NCBI RefSeq assembly: GCF_009832865.1
Contig: NZ_CP047130.1
Span: 1,426,001-1,490,000 of the forward strand
Length of the DNA: 64,000 nt
Origin: Colwellia sp. 20A7
Lineage (GTDB): Bacteria > Pseudomonadota > Gammaproteobacteria > Enterobacterales > Alteromonadaceae
Direction: 5' to 3'
The translations under genes and the position numbers were made by a program. Numbering within the stretch: position 1 is the stretch's first letter; the number at the start of each line of letters is the position of its first letter. Below, one piece after another: positions 10,357 to 19,171 of the stretch. The notes under the pieces are model-generated. The model was not told where the DNA came from and ran no database searches. It saw nothing but the letters and a program-made list of their open reading frames with translations.

Positions 10357-10542
10357 TCAAGTAAATGCAGGATATACCGGTAAGTTTAGTGCTGCTGATG
10401 AACCTGCGTTTACATTCTTTTCAGCTTTAGTAATTAATGATTGAATATCATTTTGCACACGCGAACGTAACTTATACACTTCAATGAAGAAGATAGTGCG
10501 AGTGACATTTCTATTGAATAAGCAGTGGTTAAAGAAAAAATA
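10357..10542 (-). other. Start-less open frame in the hemF-yceI gap, possible gene remnant
   Basis: On the minus strand a 61-codon stretch is open with no ATG. Its end reads like ordinary protein (VYKLRSRVQNDIQSLITKAE, then a tail ending LPVYPAFT and a stop). It could be the surviving 3' end of a lost gene, or chance. An inverted repeat AGTGGTTAA / TTAACCACT lies within 10523-10561. I do not call this a functional gene. Confidence 0.25.
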
Positions 10543-10584
10543 TTAACATCCATTAACCACTACTCTTACTAGATAACCTGAGCT

Positions 10585-11170
10585 TTACTGCTTTATACCT
10601 TCAATATGTAGATTCAATTCTACAGTTTTTGAAGCAGGACCTAAGTCCATTTTAATTGCAAAATCAGTTAACGCTATCGTTGTTGTACCGCTAAAACCTA
10701 CACGGTATCCGCCCCACGGATCTTTACCTTCACCAATAGTTTCTGCATCAATAACGATTTCTTTAGTCACACCGTGCAAACTTAATTGACCTGTAATGGC
10801 TAATTTACCATCACCTTTATCTGCAACAGAAGTACTAACAAATTTAGCATTAGCAAATGAGCTTACATCAAGAAAGTCACCAGTTCTTAAATGCTTATCG
10901 CGTTCAGCATGGTTTGAGTTAATACTACTAGTATCAATATTTACTTCAATTTTTGATGCGGCAATATTTGATTCATCATAACTAAAAGAACCGCCAAATT
11001 TGTCAAAACGACCGGTTTAACCAGCTATAACCTAAATGTTGAATTTTAAAGTTGATTGAAGCATGGGCACCTTTAGTATCAATAATGTAGTCAGCTGCAT
11101 TGACCGTTGGCATGAAAGTGGCTGCAACAAACGCCGATGTTAGTGCTAATTTTGTTAATTGTTTTCTCAT
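10585..11170 (-). pseudogene. yceI: yceI: YceI-family periplasmic protein, broken by one extra base
   Basis: From the ATG at 11170 the frame encodes a signal peptide ([19 protein letters not shown], cleavage after VNA) and the start of the YceI beta-barrel ([20 protein letters not shown]). It then runs into a stop at about 11004-11006. Removing one base from the TTT at 11016-11018 restores the family sequence [13 protein letters not shown] and a continuous frame to the stop at 10585. The total of 586 bases is 3x195+1, matching the usual ~190-residue YceI. YceI binds long isoprenoid chains and is periplasmic. It starts 2 bp after the cytochrome b561 stop, with GGAG upstream. Either a recent frameshift or a sequencing error in a homopolymer. 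Confidence 0.88.
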
Positions 11171-11172
11171 AG

Positions 11173-11742
11173 TTATTCTCCGTTTTTTTGGCGTTTGCCA
11201 ATCATTCTGTTTAAAGTGTCATCTTTATCAATAAAGTGATGTTTTAGTGCTGCTAACGCATGTAATGTCGCTAGCCCTATCAGTAAATATGCTAACCATT
11301 TATGTATAAATCCAGCGACATCAGCTTGATTTTCAATGATAGATCCCAGTGCTGGTATAGTTATCATTTCAAATATTTCTATTCCTCGCCCATCCGCTGT
11401 TGAAATTAAATAACCCATTATCATGATAATAAATATCAGCACATAAAGTATCAGGTGGGTCACTTTACCTGCTTTTTTCTCAAGCGAGCTATGGCTTGCT
11501 AGATGATCTGGCGTTATTTGTTTAAATCGCCAAATTACTCTGAGTAGCATTACAGCAAAAAATATCAAACCTATACTTTTATGTAAGTCAGGGGCGGTTT
11601 TATACCATGGGCTATAATAGGTTAAATCAACCATATAATAGCCTAAGCCAAATAAGCCAAAGATAGTGACTGCAGACAACCAGTGAAAAAAAACACTAAT
11701 ATATCCATAAGTTGCTTTTGTGTTGTTCAATGCTAACTCCAT
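11173..11742 (-). CDS. yceJ: Cytochrome b561 family membrane protein (YceJ type)
   Basis: 189 residues with four membrane helices. Likely haem-ligand histidines lie in the helices at FFHWLSA (His19), DLHKSIG (His53) and [12 protein letters not shown] plus [11 protein letters not shown] in the last helix. Family members carry electrons across the inner membrane, often from the quinone pool or superoxide. The stop is separated by only 2 bp from the yceI start, the same pairing as yceJ-yceI in E. coli. Since the partner here is frameshifted, the pair may no longer work together. The yceJ symbol is by context and family, not a certain orthology. Confidence 0.88.
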   Translation of the reverse strand: MELALNNTKATYGYISVFFHWLSAVTIFGLFGLGYYMVDLTYYSPWYKTAPDLHKSIGLIFFAVMLLRVIWRFKQITPDHLASHSSLEKKAGKVTHLILYVLIFIIMIMGYLISTADGRGIEIFEMITIPALGSIIENQADVAGFIHKWLAYLLIGLATLHALAALKHHFIDKDDTLNRMIGKRQKNGE

Positions 11743-11929
11743 AATTTTCTATTATTGGGCAAAGAGAGTACTTTAGCTCTCTATAAAATGTATCCAAACA
11801 TTACTTAGCCGATAGTATTACAATATAAAAGCTTAATTAATATTGAAGATTTGTTTGTAACTTGTTAACTTTAGCTTAACTAGAATTATTAGTAATCTAA
11901 TAATATATTCATGAAAAGTTGATTAATAA

Positions 11930-12820
11930 ATGACATTAGAACAATTAAGAATGTTGGTGAAAGTTGCTGAGTTAGGCAGCCTTAAAGAGGCTAGTGAAAA
12001 GCTATTTAAAACTCAGCCAGCCGTTAGTCAAGGGCTTAAGCAGCTGGAAACACAATTAGGTTTACAGTTATTTAATCGCCAAGGTTATCGCTTAGTACTA
12101 ACAGATAATGGTAAACAAATTTATCAACATGCCCAACGTTTAATGAATGAGGCAAAGCAAATAAAACAACTTGCTTCTTTTTTAGCGATAGGAAATGAGG
12201 CTGCAGTTACTTTAGCGATTGAAGCGTCTTATGATCTAAAAAGAATATTGCCAGTACTTGAATCAATACGTCATGACTTCCCTCATACACAGATCATCTT
12301 AAAACAAGAATATATTAATGGTGCATTAGAGGCTGTGAAGTCTGAACAGGCTGATCTTGCCTTAACAACTATTGATCTTTTAGCGTTACAGTCAGGTAAT
12401 TACGAAGCAAAAAAATTATACCAAGGCGGTTTATATAACGTAGCATCACCTGCATTACTAGAGCGTCACCCAACATTGATGTCAGTTGAAGCGTTGAAAG
12501 ATGAATATCAAATTGTAGTACAAGATTCAGGGCAAAGTAGTCAGGGAATAAACTATAGTGTACAAACAGGGCAGCGCTGCTGGTATGTGAATGACTTTAA
12601 TACCAAAAAAACGTTAATTATGAGTGGTATAGGTTGGGGACGGCTGCCTGAATATATGATTGAAAACGAGTTGAATTCAAAAGAGCTCATCGCTTTAAAA
12701 CTAAATGACGTAGAAACGTATTTAGCATTAAATTATCAAGTGATAAAACTGAAGTCTAGGTTACTTGGACCAGTTGCCAGTAGGCTATGGCAGAATATGA
12801 GCTTAATTAAAAATAGCTAA
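11930..12820 (+). CDS. LysR-family transcriptional regulator
   Basis: 296 residues. An N-terminal winged helix-turn-helix (LEQLRMLVKVAELGSLKEAS, TQPAVSQGLKQLE) is followed by a LysR substrate-binding domain. It is divergent from the yceJ-yceI operon, the usual LysR arrangement, so that operon is its most likely target along with itself. Its 3' end overlaps the convergent zapA gene by 4 bp. The 187-bp divergent gap would hold the binding site; I did not find a clear T-N11-A site that I would defend. Effector unknown. Confidence 0.93.
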   Translation: MTLEQLRMLVKVAELGSLKEASEKLFKTQPAVSQGLKQLETQLGLQLFNRQGYRLVLTDNGKQIYQHAQRLMNEAKQIKQLASFLAIGNEAAVTLAIEASYDLKRILPVLESIRHDFPHTQIILKQEYINGALEAVKSEQADLALTTIDLLALQSGNYEAKKLYQGGLYNVASPALLERHPTLMSVEALKDEYQIVVQDSGQSSQGINYSVQTGQRCWYVNDFNTKKTLIMSGIGWGRLPEYMIENELNSKELIALKLNDVETYLALNYQVIKLKSRLLGPVASRLWQNMSLIKNS

Positions 12821-13122
12821 GCGTGTTTTTTTGCAGGGGCTAATGCTTGTTCAATAGTTGATTGTAGCAAGGCTATTTTTTGTTTGTTTTCTTCTTTTTC
12901 AGTTTTAAGTTTTTGTTTTGTTAATAATAGTTCATTGCTTAGATTTAATGCCGTCATTAACAACGTTTGTTCTGGGGTCGCAATTGATTTACTGTTACGT
13001 AAATTAGTTAAGCGATCACTTAACTCAGCGGCAGCACTTAATAAAGCACTTTCTTGTCCAATAGGACAAGCCACTTTTAGTTTACGGTCGAGCACATTTA
13101 TTTCAACAGTCCGTTGAGTCAT
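12817..13122 (-). CDS. zapA: Cell division protein ZapA
   Basis: 101 residues, the usual ZapA length. The N-terminal globular half (VEINVLDRKLKVACPIGQE, LLSAAAELSDRL) is followed by a C-terminal coiled coil (TKQKLKTEKEENKQKIALLQ). ZapA promotes FtsZ protofilament bundling at the division ring. As in E. coli it lies next to and divergent from the ygfB-pepP-ubiH-ubiI cluster, but here a DUF2237 gene is inserted between. In E. coli the 6S RNA and fau follow zapA. Here a convergent LysR gene abuts the stop, so they are not in that place. Confidence 0.93.
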   Translation of the reverse strand: MTQRTVEINVLDRKLKVACPIGQESALLSAAAELSDRLTNLRNSKSIATPEQTLLMTALNLSNELLLTKQKLKTEKEENKQKIALLQSTIEQALAPAKKHA

Positions 13123-13359
13123 TTTATATAATTTCCAAGCTTATTGAACAACATAGAATAAATTTCACATTAGCTTGCACTATAACTGTGCTGATCTTTC
13201 TATGCAAGTAAATGACCATCTTTTGTATATATTTTTACCTACTTTTTACAAAGTTATTTGTAACTTAGCGTTTCACTGTGTTGTTTGGTATATTGATTTC
13301 ATTTTTTTAATAGCTGTATTATTTGTAAATATTAGCTTTAAAATATTAAGGTAAAAACT

Positions 13360-13737
13360 ATGGAAATGGATGAGTCGATTAATGTATTTGGTGAGCCACT
13401 TGAAGCCAGTATGGGTACGCCTGTCACAGGTTTTTTTCGTGACAATATGTGCAATACTTGTGAGCAAGATGTTGGTTCGCACACGGTTAGTATTAAGGCA
13501 ACGGAAGAGTTTTTAGAATACTCTCGTTTTAAAGGTAATGATCTATCCACACCAATGCCTGAGTTTGGTTTTGAAGGTGTAAAACCTGGTGATACTTGGT
13601 GCTTATGTGCTGCTAGATGGTTACAGGCTGAAATGGATGATAGAGCACCACGAGTTTATCTTAAAAGAACGCATATTAAAGCGCTTGAGATAGTTCCACT
13701 TGAAATTTTAAGAAAATATGCTGCTGATTTAAGCTAA
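13360..13737 (+). CDS. DUF2237 family protein
   Basis: 125 residues, typical family length. Family hallmarks are NVFGEPLEASMGTPVTGFFR, a CNTCEQDVGSHTV motif, GNDLSTPMPEFGFEGVKPGD and WCLCAARW. Cysteines in CNTC and CLC are conserved in the family and may bind metal; function is unknown in general. No signal peptide. It is divergent from zapA and upstream of ygfB in the same direction, with a 148-bp gap, so probably its own transcription unit. Confidence 0.9.
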   Translation: MEMDESINVFGEPLEASMGTPVTGFFRDNMCNTCEQDVGSHTVSIKATEEFLEYSRFKGNDLSTPMPEFGFEGVKPGDTWCLCAARWLQAEMDDRAPRVYLKRTHIKALEIVPLEILRKYAADLS

Positions 13738-13885
13738 TCCTTTTAAATTTGCCACGAAAGTTTGCGGTTGTGCTGATGTCTTTTAACTAGGGCAATGTTA
13801 GAATAGCTACTTAGCTTTATTTCTTTAAAATAATGTGTAATGACTCACACTCTGCAAACATTCAGTTAAAATATCAGGTGAAAAT

Positions 13886-14467
13886 ATGACCGTAAACAAC
13901 ACGTTAGACTTTGCTAGCATACAGGCAGATATAACTACCGAAAATGTTAAAGCCCACGCCAGTGAAATTCATGGTGTATTAACGGGGTTAATCTGTGCTG
14001 GTTTTCCAGTTGAAGATCCTAATTATTTAACGATGATCAATGATCTGTTTAATAATGGTGAAGGCTTACCTAAAAAAGTTAAATCAACAATTAAACAAAT
14101 GTTCACCGAGTTATGGACTGATATTCTTGATGACGCTTACACTTTTCAACTTATGTTACCCGATGACGATGATTCTATTGTTGAGCGTGGTCATGCATTG
14201 GGTGCTTGGGTACAAGGCTTTAATTTAGGTTTTGGTTTACAACAAAAAGACAGTCCGGTGGTATCTGAAGAAGTAAAAGAAGTGCTCACTGACTTTGCTG
14301 AAATTGCCAACATATCTGATGATATGGAAGAGAATGAAGACACCGAGCAAGCCTATTTTGAAATAAATGAATACGTACGTATTTCTGCTTTATTATGTTT
14401 TAGTGAGTTAGGGACTTTATCGACTAAAGCGAGCGAGAAAACCCAAGATAATAGTACGATACATTAG
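13886..14467 (+). CDS. ygfB: UPF0149 (YgfB/YecA) family protein
   Basis: 193 residues. Recognised by SEIHGVLTGLICAGFP, an acidic central part (LPDDDDSIVERGHALGAWVQGF) and LGFGLQ; all helical in known structures. It heads the conserved order ygfB-pepP-ubiH-ubiI. In Pseudomonas a YgfB protein affects expression of cell-wall recycling and beta-lactamase genes; the role here is unknown. A plausible -10 (TAGAAT) lies in the gap upstream at about 13800. The gap of 76 bp to pepP is compatible with one operon. Confidence 0.9.
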   Translation: MTVNNTLDFASIQADITTENVKAHASEIHGVLTGLICAGFPVEDPNYLTMINDLFNNGEGLPKKVKSTIKQMFTELWTDILDDAYTFQLMLPDDDDSIVERGHALGAWVQGFNLGFGLQQKDSPVVSEEVKEVLTDFAEIANISDDMEENEDTEQAYFEINEYVRISALLCFSELGTLSTKASEKTQDNSTIH

Positions 14468-14543
14468 TCAAACACTAGCGCCACTAACGACCCGTTACTG
14501 ACACACGTTACAGATACACCTTATTGATACTAGCAGTAGTAAA

Positions 14544-15914
14544 ATGAAAGAAGCAGATCATATGACAAGAAAAGAAAATCAATTACCCGGTTTGGCAAGT
14601 TTATCGATGAGTGATTTCAAAAACCATCGTGAGCGTTTCTTTTCTCAAATGTCAGATAATTCATTGGCATTATTCTCTGCTGCAAGTGAAGTTACTCGAA
14701 GTAATGATACCGAATTTAATTTTTGTCAGAATAAGAGTTTTTACTATTTAACCGGCTTTAATGAACCTGATGCATTATTAGTATTACTAAAGCGTGATAA
14801 TAAAACACAAGCAATTTTATTTTCGCTGCCGAAAGATAAAGATCAAGAAGTGTGGCATGGCCGAAGAGTTGGTCAAGAAAAAGCCAGCCAAGAATATGGT
14901 TTTGATCAATGCTTTACGCTTGATGAACAAAACGATCTTATTTCACAATACTTAAATGGTCTAACACAAGTTTACTTTGCTTTTGACGATAAGCTACTCA
15001 CTCAAAAAGTGTTTGATTTATTAGCACAAGTCAGATCAGCAGTGCGCCAAGGCGTGAAAGCGCCTTCGCAATTAGTTGATGCGAGTCCATTGATTAATGA
15101 ACAACGTTTAATTAAAAGCGCTAATGAAATTGAATTGATGCGCCAAGCAAATTACATTTCTATTCTCGCGCATAAAAGAGCTATGCAACAAACCCAAGTA
15201 GGGTTGTTTGAATATCAAATAGAGAATGAAATATTACACGAATTTACGCGTCACGGCGCTCGTCATCCGGCTTATGCCACTATAGTTGCCGGTGGTGATA
15301 ACGCGAATATTTTGCATTATACCAATAACGATGATCGACTAAATAATAATGATTTACTGCTTATTGATGCTGGCGGTGAGTTGTCAGGTTATGCGGCAGA
15401 TATCACTCGAACTTTTCCTATTAACGGTAAATTTACCGAACCGCAAAAGATCCTTTATCAATTAGTGCTTGATGCAAAATCACAAGTGATTGCCGCGATT
15501 AAACCAGGCACGTGTTTTATTACGTTAAATGCAATTGCGAATGAATGCTTAACGAAAGGTTTAGTTGAGCTAGGCATACTGTCGGGTAACATAGCTGAAC
15601 TAGTAGAAGAAAAAGTGTGTAAAAGATACTTTATTCATGGTTTAGGCCATTGGCTTGGTTTAGATGTGCATGATGTTGGTGATTATCATATGAATGAATC
15701 ACGACAGCAGTGCCGAGAATTTACCCCAGGTATGGTGTTAACCATAGAACCAGGGCTTTATATGCCACTTGACGATAATACAATTGATGCGAAGTGGCGC
15801 GGTATTGGTATTCGTATTGAAGATAATATTGTTGTTACTCAGCAGGGCTGTGAAAACTTAACACAAGACTGTCCTGAAACTATTGCCGATATTGAAGCAT
15901 TGATGGCTAATTAA
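14544..15914 (+). CDS. pepP: Xaa-Pro aminopeptidase P
   Basis: 456 residues (E. coli 441). M24 metallopeptidase that removes the N-terminal residue next to proline, with a creatinase-like N-terminal domain and a pita-bread C-terminal domain. Metal ligands are visible in family context: two Asp in DAGGELSGYAADITRTF, His in HGLGHWLGLDVHDVG, Glu in EPGLYMP and RIEDN. The ATG at 14562 (MTRKEN) is an equally good start, with the purine stretch AAAGAAG 8 bases before it. Only 4 bp separate the stop from ubiH, so the two are co-transcribed. Confidence 0.96.
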   Translation: MKEADHMTRKENQLPGLASLSMSDFKNHRERFFSQMSDNSLALFSAASEVTRSNDTEFNFCQNKSFYYLTGFNEPDALLVLLKRDNKTQAILFSLPKDKDQEVWHGRRVGQEKASQEYGFDQCFTLDEQNDLISQYLNGLTQVYFAFDDKLLTQKVFDLLAQVRSAVRQGVKAPSQLVDASPLINEQRLIKSANEIELMRQANYISILAHKRAMQQTQVGLFEYQIENEILHEFTRHGARHPAYATIVAGGDNANILHYTNNDDRLNNNDLLLIDAGGELSGYAADITRTFPINGKFTEPQKILYQLVLDAKSQVIAAIKPGTCFITLNAIANECLTKGLVELGILSGNIAELVEEKVCKRYFIHGLGHWLGLDVHDVGDYHMNESRQQCREFTPGMVLTIEPGLYMPLDDNTIDAKWRGIGIRIEDNIVVTQQGCENLTQDCPETIADIEALMAN

Positions 15915-15918
15915 ACTA

Positions 15919-17235
15919 ATGAAAAATAAGCGTAACACTTTTGATATTATCATTTCAGGCGGCGGTCTTTCTGGCAGCCTGATGGCATTAAGTTTAGCTA
16001 ACTTGAAAAAAGCTGATGGTAGCCTACTGTCAATTGCGATAGTTGAAGCAACACCGCCGACAACAGCAGAAACGTTAGGATTAGAAAGGGCTGAGAGTGG
16101 AGAAAATAATAATGCTTCACCACTATTTGATGCTCGTGTTTTAGCACTTTCTCATGGCAGCGCATCGTATTTAAAAAAAATGGGTGTGTGGCAGCATTTA
16201 GCAAGCGATGCATGTGCGATAGAAAAAATAGATATATCTGACAAAGGTTATTACGGCAAAGCCCGTATAGAAGCACAAGAACATGGTGTTCCAGCCTTAG
16301 GTTACGTAATAGAAATGGCGCTAATAGGTCAAGCACAGCTAAAAGAATTAGCGTCAAAAAGCAATATTCACTGGTTCACACCAGATTCTATTGTTGATAT
16401 TCATTGGCAAGGTTCGACACCGAATAGCGATGAAGTAACAGCTTCTACCGAACAAGTAGCGGTAATACTTGGCTCAAATCAGGTTTTACATGCTAATTTA
16501 TTACTCGCTTGCGATGGCGTAAATTCCCCTTGTCGTAAATTAGCGGGTATTAAAACTAATCACAGTGATTATCAACAAGTGGCATTAATTACCAATGTTG
16601 CTACTAAAAATCCACATAACAATAAAGCCTTCGAGCGTTTTACCAAATCTGGCCCAATAGCGATGTTACCGTTAGCTAAATTGAGCTCGCAATCAAGAAT
16701 TGATGTAAGTGGTGATAGTCGTTCTTCGTTAGTATGGACTATGTTGCCAGAGCAAAGAGAAGAAATTTTAGCGCTATCAGATCACGACTTTAAACAAACA
16801 TTAGAGCGCGAGTTTGGTAGTTGGCTTGGCGAGATTACCCACGTGGACAAACGAAACGTTTTTCCACTCGTATTACTGCAAGCAGAACAACAAACTTATC
16901 ACCGTATGGCGCTTATTGGTAATGCCTCACATACTATTCATCCTATTGCAGGGCAGGGATTTAATTTAGGTTTGAGAGACGTACAGCAAATGCGTGAGCT
17001 TATCGAGAAAAGTTTGCAAGAACAAAAAGATATTGGCCGTTTTGCTTCACTTAATGAGTATGCGCAAAAGCGTCAGCAGGATCAAAAACAAGTTATCCAA
17101 TTGACTGACTCCCTTGTTACGCTATTTTCTAATGATTTAATGCCATTAGTGGCTGGTAGAAATGTTGGCTTAAAAGTAATGAATTACTTTTCGCCCATTA
17201 AAAATACTTTAGTGAATAAGTTGATGGGTTACTAA
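15919..17235 (+). CDS. ubiH: 2-octaprenyl-6-methoxyphenol hydroxylase (ubiquinone synthesis)
   Basis: 438-residue FAD monooxygenase. The dinucleotide-binding GGGLSGSLMA is at the N-terminus, and the second FAD motif is IGNASHTIHPIAGQGFNLGLRD, where UbiH proteins typically have GNA where UbiI has GDA. UbiH carries out a ring hydroxylation in coenzyme Q synthesis, in the soluble Ubi complex. It is longer than E. coli UbiH (392), partly from an insert around residues 45-65 (ERAESGENNNASP). It follows pepP by 4 bp and precedes the paralogous ubiI, as in E. coli. Confidence 0.93.
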   Translation: MKNKRNTFDIIISGGGLSGSLMALSLANLKKADGSLLSIAIVEATPPTTAETLGLERAESGENNNASPLFDARVLALSHGSASYLKKMGVWQHLASDACAIEKIDISDKGYYGKARIEAQEHGVPALGYVIEMALIGQAQLKELASKSNIHWFTPDSIVDIHWQGSTPNSDEVTASTEQVAVILGSNQVLHANLLLACDGVNSPCRKLAGIKTNHSDYQQVALITNVATKNPHNNKAFERFTKSGPIAMLPLAKLSSQSRIDVSGDSRSSLVWTMLPEQREEILALSDHDFKQTLEREFGSWLGEITHVDKRNVFPLVLLQAEQQTYHRMALIGNASHTIHPIAGQGFNLGLRDVQQMRELIEKSLQEQKDIGRFASLNEYAQKRQQDQKQVIQLTDSLVTLFSNDLMPLVAGRNVGLKVMNYFSPIKNTLVNKLMGY

Positions 17236-17332
17236 TTTAAGTTACGGTAGTTTACGTTAAGCTAACTGAATGAAATAGGCTACCTAGATTAGGCTGTAGC
17301 CAATCAAGCAAGTTTAAAATAAGAGAATAAAA

Positions 17333-18625
17333 ATGCAAAAATTTGATGTGTTAATTGTTGGTGCTGGCATGGTTGGGTTAACACTCGCTTTGGCATTAAG
17401 AAAAACGAGCAACTTAACCATTGCCATTGCAGACACCTTACCTATTTCTGAATTAACGCCTGAGCCAGAAGTGCGTGTAAGTGCTATTAATGTTGCAAGC
17501 CAGACCTTATTTGATAACTTAGATGTTTGGTCAACTATTATTGCTGAACGAGCTCAACCTTATCAAAATATGCATATTTGGGATAAAGCCGGCATAGGCA
17601 AGTTAGACTTTTCTGTTAATGATCTTAATAAATTCCCCCAAAATGAAAACCTAGGTTTTATTATCGAAAACAAAGTGATTCGTAATGTTTTATGGCATAA
17701 AGCCCAAGCAGATGAAGGCATAAGTTTTTTTACTGATAGTAAACTTGCCAATATAACGGTAGGCGATAGTGAAGCTTTTGCTAGTTTTGAAATGCCTGCA
17801 ACGAGTAATGAAGCGGGTAACAAGGCTGTAACTAGCTCAATGCAAGTACCGCTTATCGCTAAGTTAGTTGTAGGTGCTGATGGCGCTAATTCTTGGTTGC
17901 GAAAGCAAATGGACATACCGATGATCAGTCGAGATTACGATCATCATGCAATAGTCGCTACGGTTAAATGTTCACAAGATCATAAGAATACCGCCTGGCA
18001 AGTGTTTTTACCGACTGGACCTTTAGCTTTTTTACCACTTTTTCCTGAAAACAGTGATACTTGTTCAATTGTTTATTCAACGTCACCAGAAGAAGCCGAG
18101 CGTTTAACCAAATTATCGCCTGCTGATTTTGCCAAAGAGTTAACGGCAGCGTGTGATGGGAAACTTGGCACTATTGAATTAATCAGTGAGCGATTTGCTT
18201 ATCCATTAACAATGCGGTTAGCACAAGATTTTGTTAAAGATCGCATGGTGTTAATTGGCGATGCGGCACATACCATTCATCCGTTAGCAGGGCAGGGTGT
18301 CAACCTAGGGTTATTAGACGCGGCTTCATTAGCACAAACACTTTCTAGCACTATTGATACCGACAGTGGTGATGAATTAACACTGGCCGATCCAAAAAAA
18401 CTGAAAGCATTTTCACGTTATCGAAAAAGTGAAGCTATTGAAATGATTGCTGCGATGGAAGCGATTAAACAAACGTTTTCGATTAATCAATCAGGGTTTC
18501 AATTACTCAGAGGCGTTGGCATGAGTTTACTTAATAACTTCAAACCAGCCAAAAAACACTTAATAGAACAAGCCCTTGGTTTAAAAAGTGACTTACCTGA
18601 GCTAGCACAACCGAAACGCCAATGA
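17333..18625 (+). CDS. ubiI: 2-octaprenylphenol hydroxylase UbiI (VisC)
   Basis: 430-residue FAD monooxygenase, paralogue of the preceding ubiH. N-terminal VLIVGAGMVGLTLAL, central VGADGANSWLRKQM and C-terminal LIGDAAHTIHPLAGQGVNLGL are the three FAD motifs. UbiI performs the C5 ring hydroxylation of ubiquinone synthesis. A clear ribosome-binding site (AAGAGAATAAAA) precedes the ATG. A gap of 97 bp after ubiH leaves open whether one transcript covers both. The order ubiH-ubiI-gcvTHP matches E. coli. Confidence 0.93.
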   Translation: MQKFDVLIVGAGMVGLTLALALRKTSNLTIAIADTLPISELTPEPEVRVSAINVASQTLFDNLDVWSTIIAERAQPYQNMHIWDKAGIGKLDFSVNDLNKFPQNENLGFIIENKVIRNVLWHKAQADEGISFFTDSKLANITVGDSEAFASFEMPATSNEAGNKAVTSSMQVPLIAKLVVGADGANSWLRKQMDIPMISRDYDHHAIVATVKCSQDHKNTAWQVFLPTGPLAFLPLFPENSDTCSIVYSTSPEEAERLTKLSPADFAKELTAACDGKLGTIELISERFAYPLTMRLAQDFVKDRMVLIGDAAHTIHPLAGQGVNLGLLDAASLAQTLSSTIDTDSGDELTLADPKKLKAFSRYRKSEAIEMIAAMEAIKQTFSINQSGFQLLRGVGMSLLNNFKPAKKHLIEQALGLKSDLPELAQPKRQ

Positions 18626-18647
18626 TCGTTTAGTGCTAATTGCTTGA

Positions 18648-18731
18648 GATTCCGTATTAAGTGACCAACGGAATGACGGTTTTTTTTTCATCCTGAACAC
18701 CTTGTCGTCATTCTGAACTTGATTCAGAATT
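18648..18731. repeat. Composite palindromic intergenic repeat, copy 1
   Basis: Two stem-loops in a row. The first has arms ATTCCGT and ACGGAAT around ATTAAGTGACCA (18649-18674). It is followed by a T-run and TCATCCTGAACACC, then a second dyad beginning CGTCATTCTGAA at 18706 and ending TTCAGAAT. The same order recurs at 18796-18901. Such elements are commonly dispersed in marine gammaproteobacterial genomes; the first hairpin plus T-run could also end ubiI transcription. Confidence 0.75.
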
Positions 18732-18795
18732 TCAATCGCTATGCTGTGTAGCTCAAAGGGCTCAGAATCTCGTTTTTATTCAACCATAGGCATGG

Positions 18796-18901
18796 GATTC
18801 CGTATTAAGTGACCAACGGAATGATGGGGTTTTTTGTCATCCTGAACACCAACTTGCCTTCCTAAACACCCAGTCGTCATTCTGAATTTGATTCAGAATC
18901 T
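18796..18901. repeat. Composite palindromic intergenic repeat, copy 2
   Basis: Second copy of the element at 18648-18731, same orientation. ATTCCGT / ACGGAAT hairpin, T-run, TCATCCTGAACACC, a 22-base insert not in copy 1, then the dyad with perfect 9-base arms ATTCTGAAT and ATTCAGAAT (18879-18899). Confidence 0.75.
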
Positions 18902-19053
18902 TGCTATTATCCCCACCAATAAAATTTATTGCGGCTATCTTTGTTATTAACAATAAATAACAGCGATTAATTTTTTAAAGTGAACTTTTTTGAAATTAAA
19001 TTCTGTATAGTTACCAAAGTCGGTTTTAAATTTGAATTTATGGTTATATTTTG

Positions 19054-19082
19054 TTGAATAAGCAGAATTCAAGGGCTATAAT
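19054..19082 (+). promoter_or_regulatory. Sigma-70 promoter of gcvT
   Basis: TTGAAT at 19054-19059, 17-base spacer, TATAAT at 19077-19082. This places transcription start near 19089 and leaves an ~80-base leader before the gcvT ATG. No other equally good promoter is seen in this gap. Confidence 0.7.
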
Positions 19083-19171
19083 CAGTGCAAATTTTATGAG
19101 CACCTTAATTGTTTGTCACCATACAGTTTCAGGTGTAACTACGTAAAGTATGACTTCTTTAGGAATGACGT

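Larger units (their letters stand above)
18626..19171. other. 546-bp gap holding two composite repeats and the gcvT promoter
   Basis: No open frame of note. The first half (18648-18901) carries two copies of a composite intergenic repeat, listed separately. The second half is AT-rich and contains a near-consensus promoter at 19054-19082. I looked for a glycine riboswitch aptamer upstream of gcvT and do not see one. Confidence 0.7.

Noticed and set aside
10796..10981. Plus-strand 61-residue frame within yceI
   Set aside because: It is the antisense shadow of the frameshifted yceI gene.
18902..19171. Glycine riboswitch upstream of gcvT
   Set aside because: I looked for the paired aptamer motifs expected before gcv genes and did not find them. 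Only a sigma-70 promoter and an unstructured leader are visible.
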